Assembly (NCBI GenBank): GCA_964541895.1 | Contig: CAZISM010000140.1 | Span: 1-13,498, forward strand | DNA: 13,498 nt | DNA from: CAZISM01 sp964541895 | GTDB taxonomy: Bacteria > Zhuqueibacterota > Zhuqueibacteria > Residuimicrobiales > Residuimicrobiaceae | Direction of reading: 5' to 3' | Notes under the pieces: generated by a model | Told to the model about the DNA's origin: nothing | What the model saw: the letters and a program-made list of their open reading frames with translations, nothing else | Database searches by the model: none | Program-made: the position numbers and the translations under genes | Shown: positions 1-7,371 of the stretch, in pieces | Layout: each line of letters starts with the position of its first letter | How positions within the stretch are numbered: the first letter of the stretch is position 1

Positions 1-379
1 CCATCGCTTCCCAGCCAGGATCGGTCTTGATCACGATGTCACCCGCATTGCCGGAGGGATAACCCTGCTCGTCGTAGAGCCACAATTCCAGACCAGCCTG
101 TCGCGCTTTGCGGCAGAAAGAGGCGAATTCCTGCATGGCCTCAGGCTGTAGATAATGCTCAAAACTCACGTTTATCGTGAATCCGCCATATCCGTTTCTC
201 AAATAATCCGCAATCAACGAATCCTGGAGCCGGGGAGTCCTGGGAATATTATGGAGGTTTTGATTCATCCTGAATTCCAGCGGAGGATTTTTAAATTGTG
301 CCTCCAGCAGCACGCGATCGGATCCAAATGCATTGAATGTTAAAAAAATTGACATTACCAGGATATTCAGGCGTTGCAC
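1..379 (-). CDS. GH106-like glycoside hydrolase, N-terminal part (runs off the left edge)
   Basis: About 126 codons of an open frame read to the window edge without a stop. It starts at a GTG preceded by CGGAGG five bases upstream. The first 20 or so residues form a hydrophobic signal peptide (LNILVMSIFLTF). Then come FKNPP, near residue 30, and a predicted alpha/beta stretch ending in LYDEQGYPSGNAG near residues 104-116. FKNPP resembles FQNPP in the mature N-terminus of the GH106-type protein at 2770-5874. The motif W-LYDE-x-x-(Y/W)PSG-x-AG is, from family knowledge, typical of the GH106-type TIM-barrel superfamily. The usual GNISREGI-type segment is replaced by a diverged sequence (IADYLRNGYGG), so this looks like a separate subfamily and not a recent duplicate. 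The predicted role is exo-cleavage of a terminal sugar in the envelope or outside the cell. Catalytic residues would lie in the missing part, so activity cannot be judged. Confidence 0.7.
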   Translation of the reverse strand, partial: MQRLNILVMSIFLTFNAFGSDRVLLEAQFKNPPLEFRMNQNLHNIPRTPRLQDSLIADYLRNGYGGFTINVSFEHYLQPEAMQEFASFCRKARQAGLELWLYDEQGYPSGNAGDIVIKTDPGWEAM

Positions 380-384
380 AATAA

Positions 385-390
385 CCTCCG
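385..390 (-). promoter_or_regulatory. Ribosome binding site for the GTG start at 379
   Basis: CGGAGG on the minus strand lies five bases before the GTG codon at 377-379. It fixes the start of the left-edge glycoside hydrolase, which has no ATG nearby that would keep the whole signal peptide. Confidence 0.7.
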
Positions 391-418
391 CTAATTCAGA
401 CCATCTGGAAAAAACTGT

Positions 419-2719
419 TCATTCAAGCTCGAGCTTGTACACCTGGCCGCTTCTCTGATTGGCATAGAGGATTCGGTTACGCCAGTCCCAGCCAAAGCTT
501 TCCTTGTAGCCTTTGGGCTCATTGAAAACGATCGGATCAAATTTTATCTGCGGAGGAAAGCCGGCTATCTTGTCAAAACGCTTTCCGCCGTCGCCAGTCT
601 GGTAAAATCCGTCCCTGAGAATCACAACATACGACTTGTCGGATTCGCCAAAATATGGTCCATAGTAAACCATCGCATTCGTTTTGCCGGTCAATTTCCA
701 GCTTTTCCCTTTATCGCTGGACCTGATCACGCCTTCTTTGGCAGCCCAATATATTTTTCCGCTCTGATGGACCGGTAGACAGGCCACTGGGGTATAATCA
801 GACACGCGTTTCCAGCTTTTCCCGTCATCGTTTGAACGCACGATCCCGTCATATTTGGATACCAACAGAATCCCTCCTTCGGCAATAGCCATGGGACGGA
901 CCATTCGAATTACCGGGAATCCCTCTTCATGCCATACCATGGACCAGTTGGCACCGCCATCTCGGGTCAACCACAGGTCATTGGCATGATGTTCCTTGGC
1001 AAAAAAAGTCTTGGGAATCGGGTCAGACCAATCAACCACTCCATAGGTCCAGCCATCATGTTTTTGCACTCCTTTTGGCAAATGGATGGATTCGATGGTT
1101 TTCCACCCATCGGTAGTCAGACAACTCATGGAACCGATGGAAAAAACCGCAAACTGCCCTGCTTGCTCGCCGGCATCAAAACCAAACTGAGCCCAATGGC
1201 GGCCGCTCTTCATGTATCGATCGACGCGCGTAAAAGTTGCGCCATGATCCGAACTGCGGTAAACGCCATATTCCGGATTGTGCATCGATACGAATAGCTC
1301 CCCTGTCTGCCGGCTCACATGAATGCCTCCGGGACCAGTGCCGCCATCATGGTAGGGAACAACATCATAATCCGGAATGGCCCGGTACAAGCCGGTACTG
1401 ACGCTCTGCCAATCCTCCGCCTTGCTGCCTTTTTGCGCGAGTTTGTTTTCAAACCAAACCGGACCGCCCCATTTGCCGTTGACCAGAAAATCTAAATCTC
1501 CGTCGCCGTCAAAATCAGCAACCGGTATTTTCATGCCTGCGCCAATCTTCTGATCAAAAGAAATAATATGTTTCTTCCACAGCTCTTTTTCACCTCTTTG
1601 CAGCTCGTACCAATAAACGCCGAGAGGCGCATCCTCTTCCGGATCTGCACCATTATGCGCCCGGAACCGCTTTCCTGTGATCAGATCCTTATCGCCGTCG
1701 CCATCCACATCCGCGAGACATACGGCCTGGGCCTGAGTCCAGGATTGGTCAATTACATGCTGCTCCCAGGCGATCTCTTGGCCCTTCCTGATCTGCTTGT
1801 ACCAGAAAATTCCATACTTGTGGGCTGAACTGGTGATCAGATCGTTAAAACCGTCCTGATTGACGTCGTACACCTTGACCAGGGACACCTGATCTGCCTT
1901 GCCGTCAAGACCGCCGATCTCGAGCGGATGTTCCTGCCAGCCGGCTGCGTTTCTGGGATCACTTGGCGCCTGGAACCAGGCCTTTGACCGGATGATATCC
2001 GGACGGCCGTCACCGTCAACATCGCCGACGCCACCGCCTAAAAAAGGATGTCGGTCAGCTGATACCGTATAGCTGACCGGCTTAAACATGTCCAAGTTTT
2101 TGCGAAATTCAAACCACAAGGTCGACCATGTGAACGGCATAACCTCAGCAATAGAACCATCGCCGTCGATATCATAGATTTCACCGGTTTCATGATTACC
2201 CATCTCGGTGCTGATGACATGCTCCTCCCACAGGCCAGCCTTCCCTCCAGGGTTGCGGTACCAGGATATCTTTTTATCAAACCAGCCGCTGCTTACAACA
2301 TCCAGCCAGCCGTCTTGATCCACGTCAAACGGTTCGTCCATGAATACATCGAGATAGCCATTGCCGTCCTCGCCGATAGCGTCCAATTCATATTGCCGGA
2401 CCCCACCGGTTTTTAAGAACTCTAAACCGACGGTGGCAAATGTTCTGATCACCACCGGCGTGAAATCCGGAGCCAGATAAAGCCTCTCCCCGGATATGAT
2501 ATCAAGTCGGCCATCGTTGTTAAAATCGCTGAAATTACATGACTCACAACGATACTGGTCGATGCGATGGGCGACAAAACCGGACGCTGCCGCACGCAGG
2601 TCCAATTCGTTCATTTCCTGTGCCGGTGAGGAGAACGCCCAGGCGACCAGCAGTAAAAAGACAGCATACCCTGCCGGCCGCTCCTTATCAACCTCATTTC
2701 TTGAATTGTGCAAAGCCAT
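419..2719 (-). CDS. Secreted FG-GAP/VCBS repeat and BNR/Asp-box double beta-propeller protein
   Basis: A 766-residue exported protein. The signal peptide has a long charged N-region and a hydrophobic core at about residues 18-30 (AVFLLLVAWAF). The first half carries calcium-binding-type Asp motifs of FG-GAP/VCBS repeats near residues 65, 132, 183, 233, 285, 337 and 402 (for example DVDGDGRPD and DFDGDGDLD), as expected for a beta-propeller. The second half has Asp-box/BNR motifs near 489, 586, 629, 668 and 708 (SSDHGATF, TRDGGANW, SNDDGKSW, SSDKGKSW), suggesting a second, sialidase-like propeller. No catalytic site was recognised. Binding of the glycan or a lyase/hydrolase role are both possible. 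No type IX sorting tail is visible, as it ends YKLELE. The start is uncertain: AGGA sits one base before the ATG, too close, but seven bases before an in-frame TTG at codon 3. It sits 50 bases after the GH106 gene and 39 before the next one, so it is probably in the same transcript. Confidence 0.82.
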   Translation of the reverse strand: MALHNSRNEVDKERPAGYAVFLLLVAWAFSSPAQEMNELDLRAAASGFVAHRIDQYRCESCNFSDFNNDGRLDIISGERLYLAPDFTPVVIRTFATVGLEFLKTGGVRQYELDAIGEDGNGYLDVFMDEPFDVDQDGWLDVVSSGWFDKKISWYRNPGGKAGLWEEHVISTEMGNHETGEIYDIDGDGSIAEVMPFTWSTLWFEFRKNLDMFKPVSYTVSADRHPFLGGGVGDVDGDGRPDIIRSKAWFQAPSDPRNAAGWQEHPLEIGGLDGKADQVSLVKVYDVNQDGFNDLITSSAHKYGIFWYKQIRKGQEIAWEQHVIDQSWTQAQAVCLADVDGDGDKDLITGKRFRAHNGADPEEDAPLGVYWYELQRGEKELWKKHIISFDQKIGAGMKIPVADFDGDGDLDFLVNGKWGGPVWFENKLAQKGSKAEDWQSVSTGLYRAIPDYDVVPYHDGGTGPGGIHVSRQTGELFVSMHNPEYGVYRSSDHGATFTRVDRYMKSGRHWAQFGFDAGEQAGQFAVFSIGSMSCLTTDGWKTIESIHLPKGVQKHDGWTYGVVDWSDPIPKTFFAKEHHANDLWLTRDGGANWSMVWHEEGFPVIRMVRPMAIAEGGILLVSKYDGIVRSNDDGKSWKRVSDYTPVACLPVHQSGKIYWAAKEGVIRSSDKGKSWKLTGKTNAMVYYGPYFGESDKSYVVILRDGFYQTGDGGKRFDKIAGFPPQIKFDPIVFNEPKGYKESFGWDWRNRILYANQRSGQVYKLELE

Positions 2720-2769
2720 ATCCTGGTACTTTCGCTTTAGGATCAGGTTACGATGACCATGCCACGGAT

Positions 2770-5700
2770 CTAGTTTTCCTGCAACAAGACTACCGGACCC
2801 AGCAACCCGGACGGCAGCAGCACGGTGCCCAGTTTTCCGCCATTATAGGTGGTAAAGGTATAACGCCCGGTTTTGTATTCTTTGCCGGCCAGCAAGCCCG
2901 AATCCCAACGGACCGTCCGCACATTAGCATCCGGTGCTTGCTGATCGCCGATGAGCCGGTTCGGCCATAAATTAGCGACACTGATTTCGAGATGATTATC
3001 GCGGGCTTTTACCACACCGCTGATTTTTACCTGCCAGGGGGCCGTCCACACAGTGCCGACCTCTTTGCCATTGAGCAGGACCCGGGCGAGATTTTTCACA
3101 ACGCCGAGATCGAGATAGATGTCACGATTCACGTCGACGCCATCCGGCAGATCAAAGGTTTTTTCATAAACGGCAATGCCAGAATAATATTTTATACCCC
3201 GTTCATCGCGCTTTGTCCAATCCACCAGCGTATCAAACATGATCGTTTGCGGTCCGCCCATGGTTGTGTCAAAAGAGAGGTGCCAGGCGCCGGCCAGGGT
3301 GAGCAGAGGCGTCTTTTCCGGAAAATTCGGACCGGACATTTTGGCAGCCTCACCTTTCCCCAGAGCATTAAAGACGACGAAATAACTCTGAAAGGAATCG
3401 AACGGCATGGGTATGGTTGTCATGCCATCATGGCGGCTGAACTGCGCGATATTCCTTCTTTCTCCGTTAACCGGATTCCAGAGTTGCGGCTGACCCTGGT
3501 CGACCCTAAAGGTACATTCTACCTGAATTCGGTCTGATGTCTTGTTGGCTACGAAATAGATCTCCCGCTCATTGGTATGGCGATGGCCATAGCGCACCGG
3601 TCCGGTAGCGGTAAAGTCTTCCTTCACGCCCATTTGCTGCAAGATATCCGCTGTAACGCCATAGTCCGGATAGAGAGACGGATCTGTTGTGGTACAGGGG
3701 GCTCCCCAAAATACTTTACCCTTGCCAAAGGGACGCTCTGCAAGTTGGGCCGGGACCTGTTCTCCTCCCCACAGTTCTTTCACCAGGGCGTTAAGGTCCT
3801 GATCGCATTGTGGATAATTTACCAGACTGGGAGACTTTTTCGGCGGATTGCCCAGCAGGGTGGCGCCCTCTTTTACCAGGTCTGTAATTTTGCGCAACAA
3901 CTCTGGGGTCATGGTGGCGACATCGGGAAGCACCAGCAAGCGATAGCTGGAACCTTCGGAAAACTGGATAGTTCCGTCCACTGTTTTAGCCCGTTCCATG
4001 AGGATATTGGGCGAACAGCCGTCAAAACCGTGGCCTTTTTTATCGACCAGTGTGCCGCTGCCTTTTTGTTGTTCGAGGCGGCCATTGTCCAGCCAATACT
4101 CCTCTGCATGAGTCAGAGTGCTGCTCCGATCCAGAGCACTGGCCGGAGCACGGAAAACATGCGGGGCACCTTCCGGTGTCAGGTAAAGAATGTCCGATAC
4201 AGTGGAGCCCTGACGCAACATATGCGAACAGCGGGATACATAACGATGGTATTCGGCAGCCATTGGCCACCAGGTTTGCCGGCGATCCCAGTGAACACCA
4301 TAAGGTCCCATGGTCATGCCGGGCAGATGTTCATCGCCCAGCGGCTGGTGCGCATAGGTATGATATACGAACCGGTTGACACCGATGCAAAACGCCCAGT
4401 CACCCTGATTTTTCATAGACCCTGGATGCTGCCGCCATGCCTCTTCCGGCAGGGCGGTAAACGCTTCAGCGCCGACGATGGGCCGGCCCATGGTGTGGGC
4501 AATGGAGGCTGCTTCGATACAGCTGAACGCCGCATCAAAACCCAATCCTTCGCTCCAAAATTCACACATCGGCACATCCGCCACAGCGCCGAGTGCCAGG
4601 TCGCTGCAGGGATTCATATCATAGGGTTCAATGGACAAGCCAAAACCATAGCGGCGACCGAGCGTTTTGACATAGCCGGCATGATAGTCGAGAACCAGTT
4701 CCTGCCCGGTCTGGCGAACATCCCAGAGAAATCGCTCCGTGATTTCCGGGCTTTCAACGATATAGCCGGCATAGGCTGGAAAAAACGGTTGTGGATCATA
4801 ACCGCGACGTCTGCGGAATTCGTCACGAAATTTAGGCGTCCAGTTTTGTGCACCCATCTCCCAACTGTCGATGTGCAGCATGGTCCAGCCGACATCCTTT
4901 TTGCGTGGGCCGATCTTGTCGAGCAGCTTGGCGGCATAATTCTCAAAATGGCTGTAAAACGCTGCCGTATCAAACTTGTCGCACTCAAAGCCAAAGCCCG
5001 GATCCGGCGCCGGCCGTGTGGTCGCACCGCTGTTACGGCTGACAAAACGCAGGATCGTCCATTGGCCTGAGGGTATTTGCCAGTTTAGCGTTCCATCGGC
5101 CTGCAGGGCTGCCGTCAGATCGACGATCTTGTCCCGCAGGATGGCCTGGCCGCTGGACAGGGAGGGATAGTCGGCCGGCATCAACAGATACGGCTTGACC
5201 CCTTTTGCTGATGTATAGGGCGCACGGTCGTAAAGCGCTTTTTCGACGATATCCTTTATCCGGGCATCGTCCGTGGGAGTGGGAAACGCCAATACGGCCA
5301 CATCACGAAAATAATCCTGGCGCTGTTGTTTCAAGCCAGGCGAAAGGGCCATATATGGAGTTGGCGGCATGGGGTCAGGAACAGGCAACAGCGCATGAAA
5401 TGTGCCAGGACCTTTTACATTGGTCGCACTGGCTACTAAATGTTGCATGGACAGTTCCGGCGTGACCCAGGGGCCACCGCTGCCGCACCAGCCCGGGCCT
5501 GTACCCATGAACAGTTCAATGCCCAATCGCTCTGCTTCATGCACGGCGTGACTGAACAGATCTTGCCAGGTGTCGCTCATAAAATCGATCGGGCCGCGCG
5601 GTACGCCGACATTCACTTCTAAAAACAGAACATTGCCGATGCCGGCTTTGGCCATGGATTCAAGATCTGCCGTTATTCCTTCTCGGCTGATGTTGCCGTC

Positions 5701-5874
5701 CATAAAATACCAGTACACGCCCGGCCTGGCAGAATTGGGTGGATTTTGAAATTCCATTTCCAGATTGCCAACTTTCACTGGCGCCTTTTTATCTTTTCCT
5801 GAGCACATGAGCAGGGAAAAACAAAATGTAACCATGATATTTAAAAAGAAGAGTCGCTGTCTCTTGCTCGGCAT
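2770..5874 (-). CDS. GH106-type alpha-L-rhamnosidase-like glycoside hydrolase
   Basis: A protein of 1034 residues, in the usual size range of GH106 (alpha-L-rhamnosidases cutting terminal rhamnose from pectic or ulvan-type glycans). The start chosen is the ATG at 5872-5874, with GGAGG five bases upstream; an in-frame TTG 13 codons earlier lacks such support. A hydrophobic leader ends at Cys24 (SLLMC), a possible but poor lipobox because Met precedes the Cys. The family N-terminus follows: FQNPP, RPGVYWYFMDGNIS, then TADLESMAKAGIGNVLF. HIDSWE (334-339) with QNWTPKFRDEF, and GAEAFT (468-473), are conserved acidic motifs of the TIM barrel. Glu339 and Glu470 are my candidates for the catalytic pair, by inference. 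Residues about 857-977 resemble a galactose-binding-like beta-sandwich (LLNGKEVGTVWTAPW). It follows the sulfatase by 57 bases, which fits sequential desulfation and rhamnose removal. Substrate specificity is not certain, since the family includes uncharacterised clades. Confidence 0.85.
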   Translation of the reverse strand: MPSKRQRLFFLNIMVTFCFSLLMCSGKDKKAPVKVGNLEMEFQNPPNSARPGVYWYFMDGNISREGITADLESMAKAGIGNVLFLEVNVGVPRGPIDFMSDTWQDLFSHAVHEAERLGIELFMGTGPGWCGSGGPWVTPELSMQHLVASATNVKGPGTFHALLPVPDPMPPTPYMALSPGLKQQRQDYFRDVAVLAFPTPTDDARIKDIVEKALYDRAPYTSAKGVKPYLLMPADYPSLSSGQAILRDKIVDLTAALQADGTLNWQIPSGQWTILRFVSRNSGATTRPAPDPGFGFECDKFDTAAFYSHFENYAAKLLDKIGPRKKDVGWTMLHIDSWEMGAQNWTPKFRDEFRRRRGYDPQPFFPAYAGYIVESPEITERFLWDVRQTGQELVLDYHAGYVKTLGRRYGFGLSIEPYDMNPCSDLALGAVADVPMCEFWSEGLGFDAAFSCIEAASIAHTMGRPIVGAEAFTALPEEAWRQHPGSMKNQGDWAFCIGVNRFVYHTYAHQPLGDEHLPGMTMGPYGVHWDRRQTWWPMAAEYHRYVSRCSHMLRQGSTVSDILYLTPEGAPHVFRAPASALDRSSTLTHAEEYWLDNGRLEQQKGSGTLVDKKGHGFDGCSPNILMERAKTVDGTIQFSEGSSYRLLVLPDVATMTPELLRKITDLVKEGATLLGNPPKKSPSLVNYPQCDQDLNALVKELWGGEQVPAQLAERPFGKGKVFWGAPCTTTDPSLYPDYGVTADILQQMGVKEDFTATGPVRYGHRHTNEREIYFVANKTSDRIQVECTFRVDQGQPQLWNPVNGERRNIAQFSRHDGMTTIPMPFDSFQSYFVVFNALGKGEAAKMSGPNFPEKTPLLTLAGAWHLSFDTTMGGPQTIMFDTLVDWTKRDERGIKYYSGIAVYEKTFDLPDGVDVNRDIYLDLGVVKNLARVLLNGKEVGTVWTAPWQVKISGVVKARDNHLEISVANLWPNRLIGDQQAPDANVRTVRWDSGLLAGKEYKTGRYTFTTYNGGKLGTVLLPSGLLGPVVLLQEN

Positions 5875-5879
5875 TTTTT

Positions 5880-5884
5880 CCTCC
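5880..5884 (-). promoter_or_regulatory. Strong Shine-Dalgarno fixing the GH106 start
   Basis: GGAGG on the minus strand, five bases (AAAAA) before the ATG at 5872-5874. It lies inside the longer open frame, so it favours the ATG over the TTG at 5911-5913 or the ATG at 5884-5886 and gives a conventional signal peptide beginning MPSKRQRLFF. Confidence 0.75.
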
Positions 5885-5931
5885 ATGTTCGCAGTTAGTC
5901 TGATTTCTTGCAACTGAAAAGTACAAACTTG

Positions 5932-7359
5932 TTATTGGTAAGGTACGGTGCCGTTTTTATCCACGTTGTAGCCCCACTTTTTAATATATGTCTGACCAGG
6001 CTGAAAATCATCATCGGTCTTTAACAACAGTTTTTGCAATTCCGCGTCCAGATCAGCTTGCAGCCGGCGGTGTTCGGGCTTGTTGATCAAATTGTCCAAC
6101 TGGTACGGATCCGTTTCATTGTCATACAGCAACCAGGGTCCATCCAGATCACGGACAAACGTATAGCGGCGCGTACGCACGCCGCGGTATTCGCGCCCGC
6201 CTCTATCACGCACCCACTCGCCAAAGGGTGATGGGCATTGGATCAGCACGGGATTGTCCTCAGGAGCAGCCGCACCACGGATCAGATCGGAAAAGTCATC
6301 GCCCTGCACAGAGGCGGGACTCTGCACGCCACTCAGGCCGAGCAGAGTCGGCATAATATCCGGTGTGTTAATGGGCATGTCGATCTTTCGGCCTATGGCG
6401 GCCGCTTTTGGATAGCGCAACAGAAACGGCACACGGATGGATTCGTCCCATGGTTTTTGTTTACGGCTCATGCCATGTGACCCCAGCATATCACCATGGT
6501 CAGCAGTAAATACCAGGATCGTGTTGTCGCGTTGGCCGCTCTCATCGAGTGTTTTCAAAAGATCACCAAGACACGCATCCATCGCCGCAATGTGCGAATA
6601 GTATCCGGCCAAATCCCGGGCAAACTCGGCCCGAGTGTTCGGCCGCAATGTCAATTTTCCTGCATCGAACATTTTTCGGTAAGGCTCTGGTGCGGTTTCA
6701 TAGGGATTGTGCGGCGGGCCCCACGAGAGAACGAGCAGAAACGGCTTGTCGTGGCTGCTGTGCTCCCTGATGTAGGCTTGTGCGTCTCTGGTTTGCGCCA
6801 TGACATCATACTCGGGCCAGAACCGTTGCGTCGGATCGTGGCCGGCATAATAGGCCGAATGATTATAGTCGTGGGTGCATTCCAGCGCCTTCCAGTACAC
6901 AAAGCCCTGCCGCCGTTCCGGCGGAATATAACTGGAGCGGCCATGTCCGTCCAGATGCCATTTGCCGATATAAGCGCTGGTATAGCCGGCCTGGCTATAG
7001 GCCTGAGCCATCGACGTCGCACGTGTGCCAAGACAGAGATCGTTGAGAAACAATCCGTGCGTCAGCGGGTACTGACCGGTGAGCAGACAGGCCCGGTAGG
7101 GCGTGCATACCGGGCAACACGACACCGCGTGGGTAAAGTTTACACTTTCGGCCGCCAGCTGATCCAGATTCGGTGTCCGTCCTTGCAGATTAGGATCACC
7201 CGCATAGCCGCACGCCTGGGCCCGCCACTGGTCGGCCAGTATAAAAACCACATTAGGCTTTCCGGCCGAGCCGCTTCTGGCGCCGCCGGCCATCAAGCCG
7301 GCGGCCGCTGTACCTGATGTCAGCAAAAAGCGGCGACGATTTATGGTCTCAATGCTCAT
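5932..7359 (-). CDS. Tat-exported type I (formylglycine) sulfatase
   Basis: A 475-residue arylsulfatase-superfamily enzyme (family S1) that hydrolyses sulfate esters, here probably from a glycan. The N-terminus carries a twin-arginine signal (NRRRFLLTSG, residues 7-16) followed by an Ala/Gly-rich stretch. The catalytic motif is CTPYR at 85-89, where Cys85 would be converted to formylglycine. Other visible family residues are Asp43 in LADQW, Lys133 and His135 in GKWHLDG, Asp287 and His288 in FTADHGD, and Lys302 after it. The usual second metal Asp after Asp43 is Gln44, a variation I recall in some S1 members. Cys81, Cys82 and Cys91 flank the active Cys. The maturase (anSME or FGE) is not in this window. 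The gene begins 12 bases after the stop of the DUF4038 hydrolase gene, so the two are probably co-transcribed. The S1 subfamily and the sulfated sugar cannot be assigned by eye. Confidence 0.92.
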   Translation of the reverse strand: MSIETINRRRFLLTSGTAAAGLMAGGARSGSAGKPNVVFILADQWRAQACGYAGDPNLQGRTPNLDQLAAESVNFTHAVSCCPVCTPYRACLLTGQYPLTHGLFLNDLCLGTRATSMAQAYSQAGYTSAYIGKWHLDGHGRSSYIPPERRQGFVYWKALECTHDYNHSAYYAGHDPTQRFWPEYDVMAQTRDAQAYIREHSSHDKPFLLVLSWGPPHNPYETAPEPYRKMFDAGKLTLRPNTRAEFARDLAGYYSHIAAMDACLGDLLKTLDESGQRDNTILVFTADHGDMLGSHGMSRKQKPWDESIRVPFLLRYPKAAAIGRKIDMPINTPDIMPTLLGLSGVQSPASVQGDDFSDLIRGAAAPEDNPVLIQCPSPFGEWVRDRGGREYRGVRTRRYTFVRDLDGPWLLYDNETDPYQLDNLINKPEHRRLQADLDAELQKLLLKTDDDFQPGQTYIKKWGYNVDKNGTVPYQ

Positions 7360-7371
7360 GTTCCGTCTCTT

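Noticed and set aside
155..343. Short plus-strand open frame near the left edge
   Set aside because: It is antisense to the GH106-like gene, which has a good ribosome site, a signal peptide and family motifs.
419..2719. Exo-sialidase call for the propeller protein
   Set aside because: Asp-box motifs are present, but the arginine triad and other sialidase catalytic residues could not be recognised, and half the protein is FG-GAP repeats.
3577..5070. Long open frame of 497 codons on the plus strand
   Set aside because: It lies wholly antisense to the GH106 gene, has no recognisable domains, and its composition is that of a codon-bias shadow.
6496..7317. Open frame of 273 codons on the plus strand
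   Set aside because: It is antisense to the sulfatase, whose catalytic motifs are clear, and the translated sequence is unlike any known protein.
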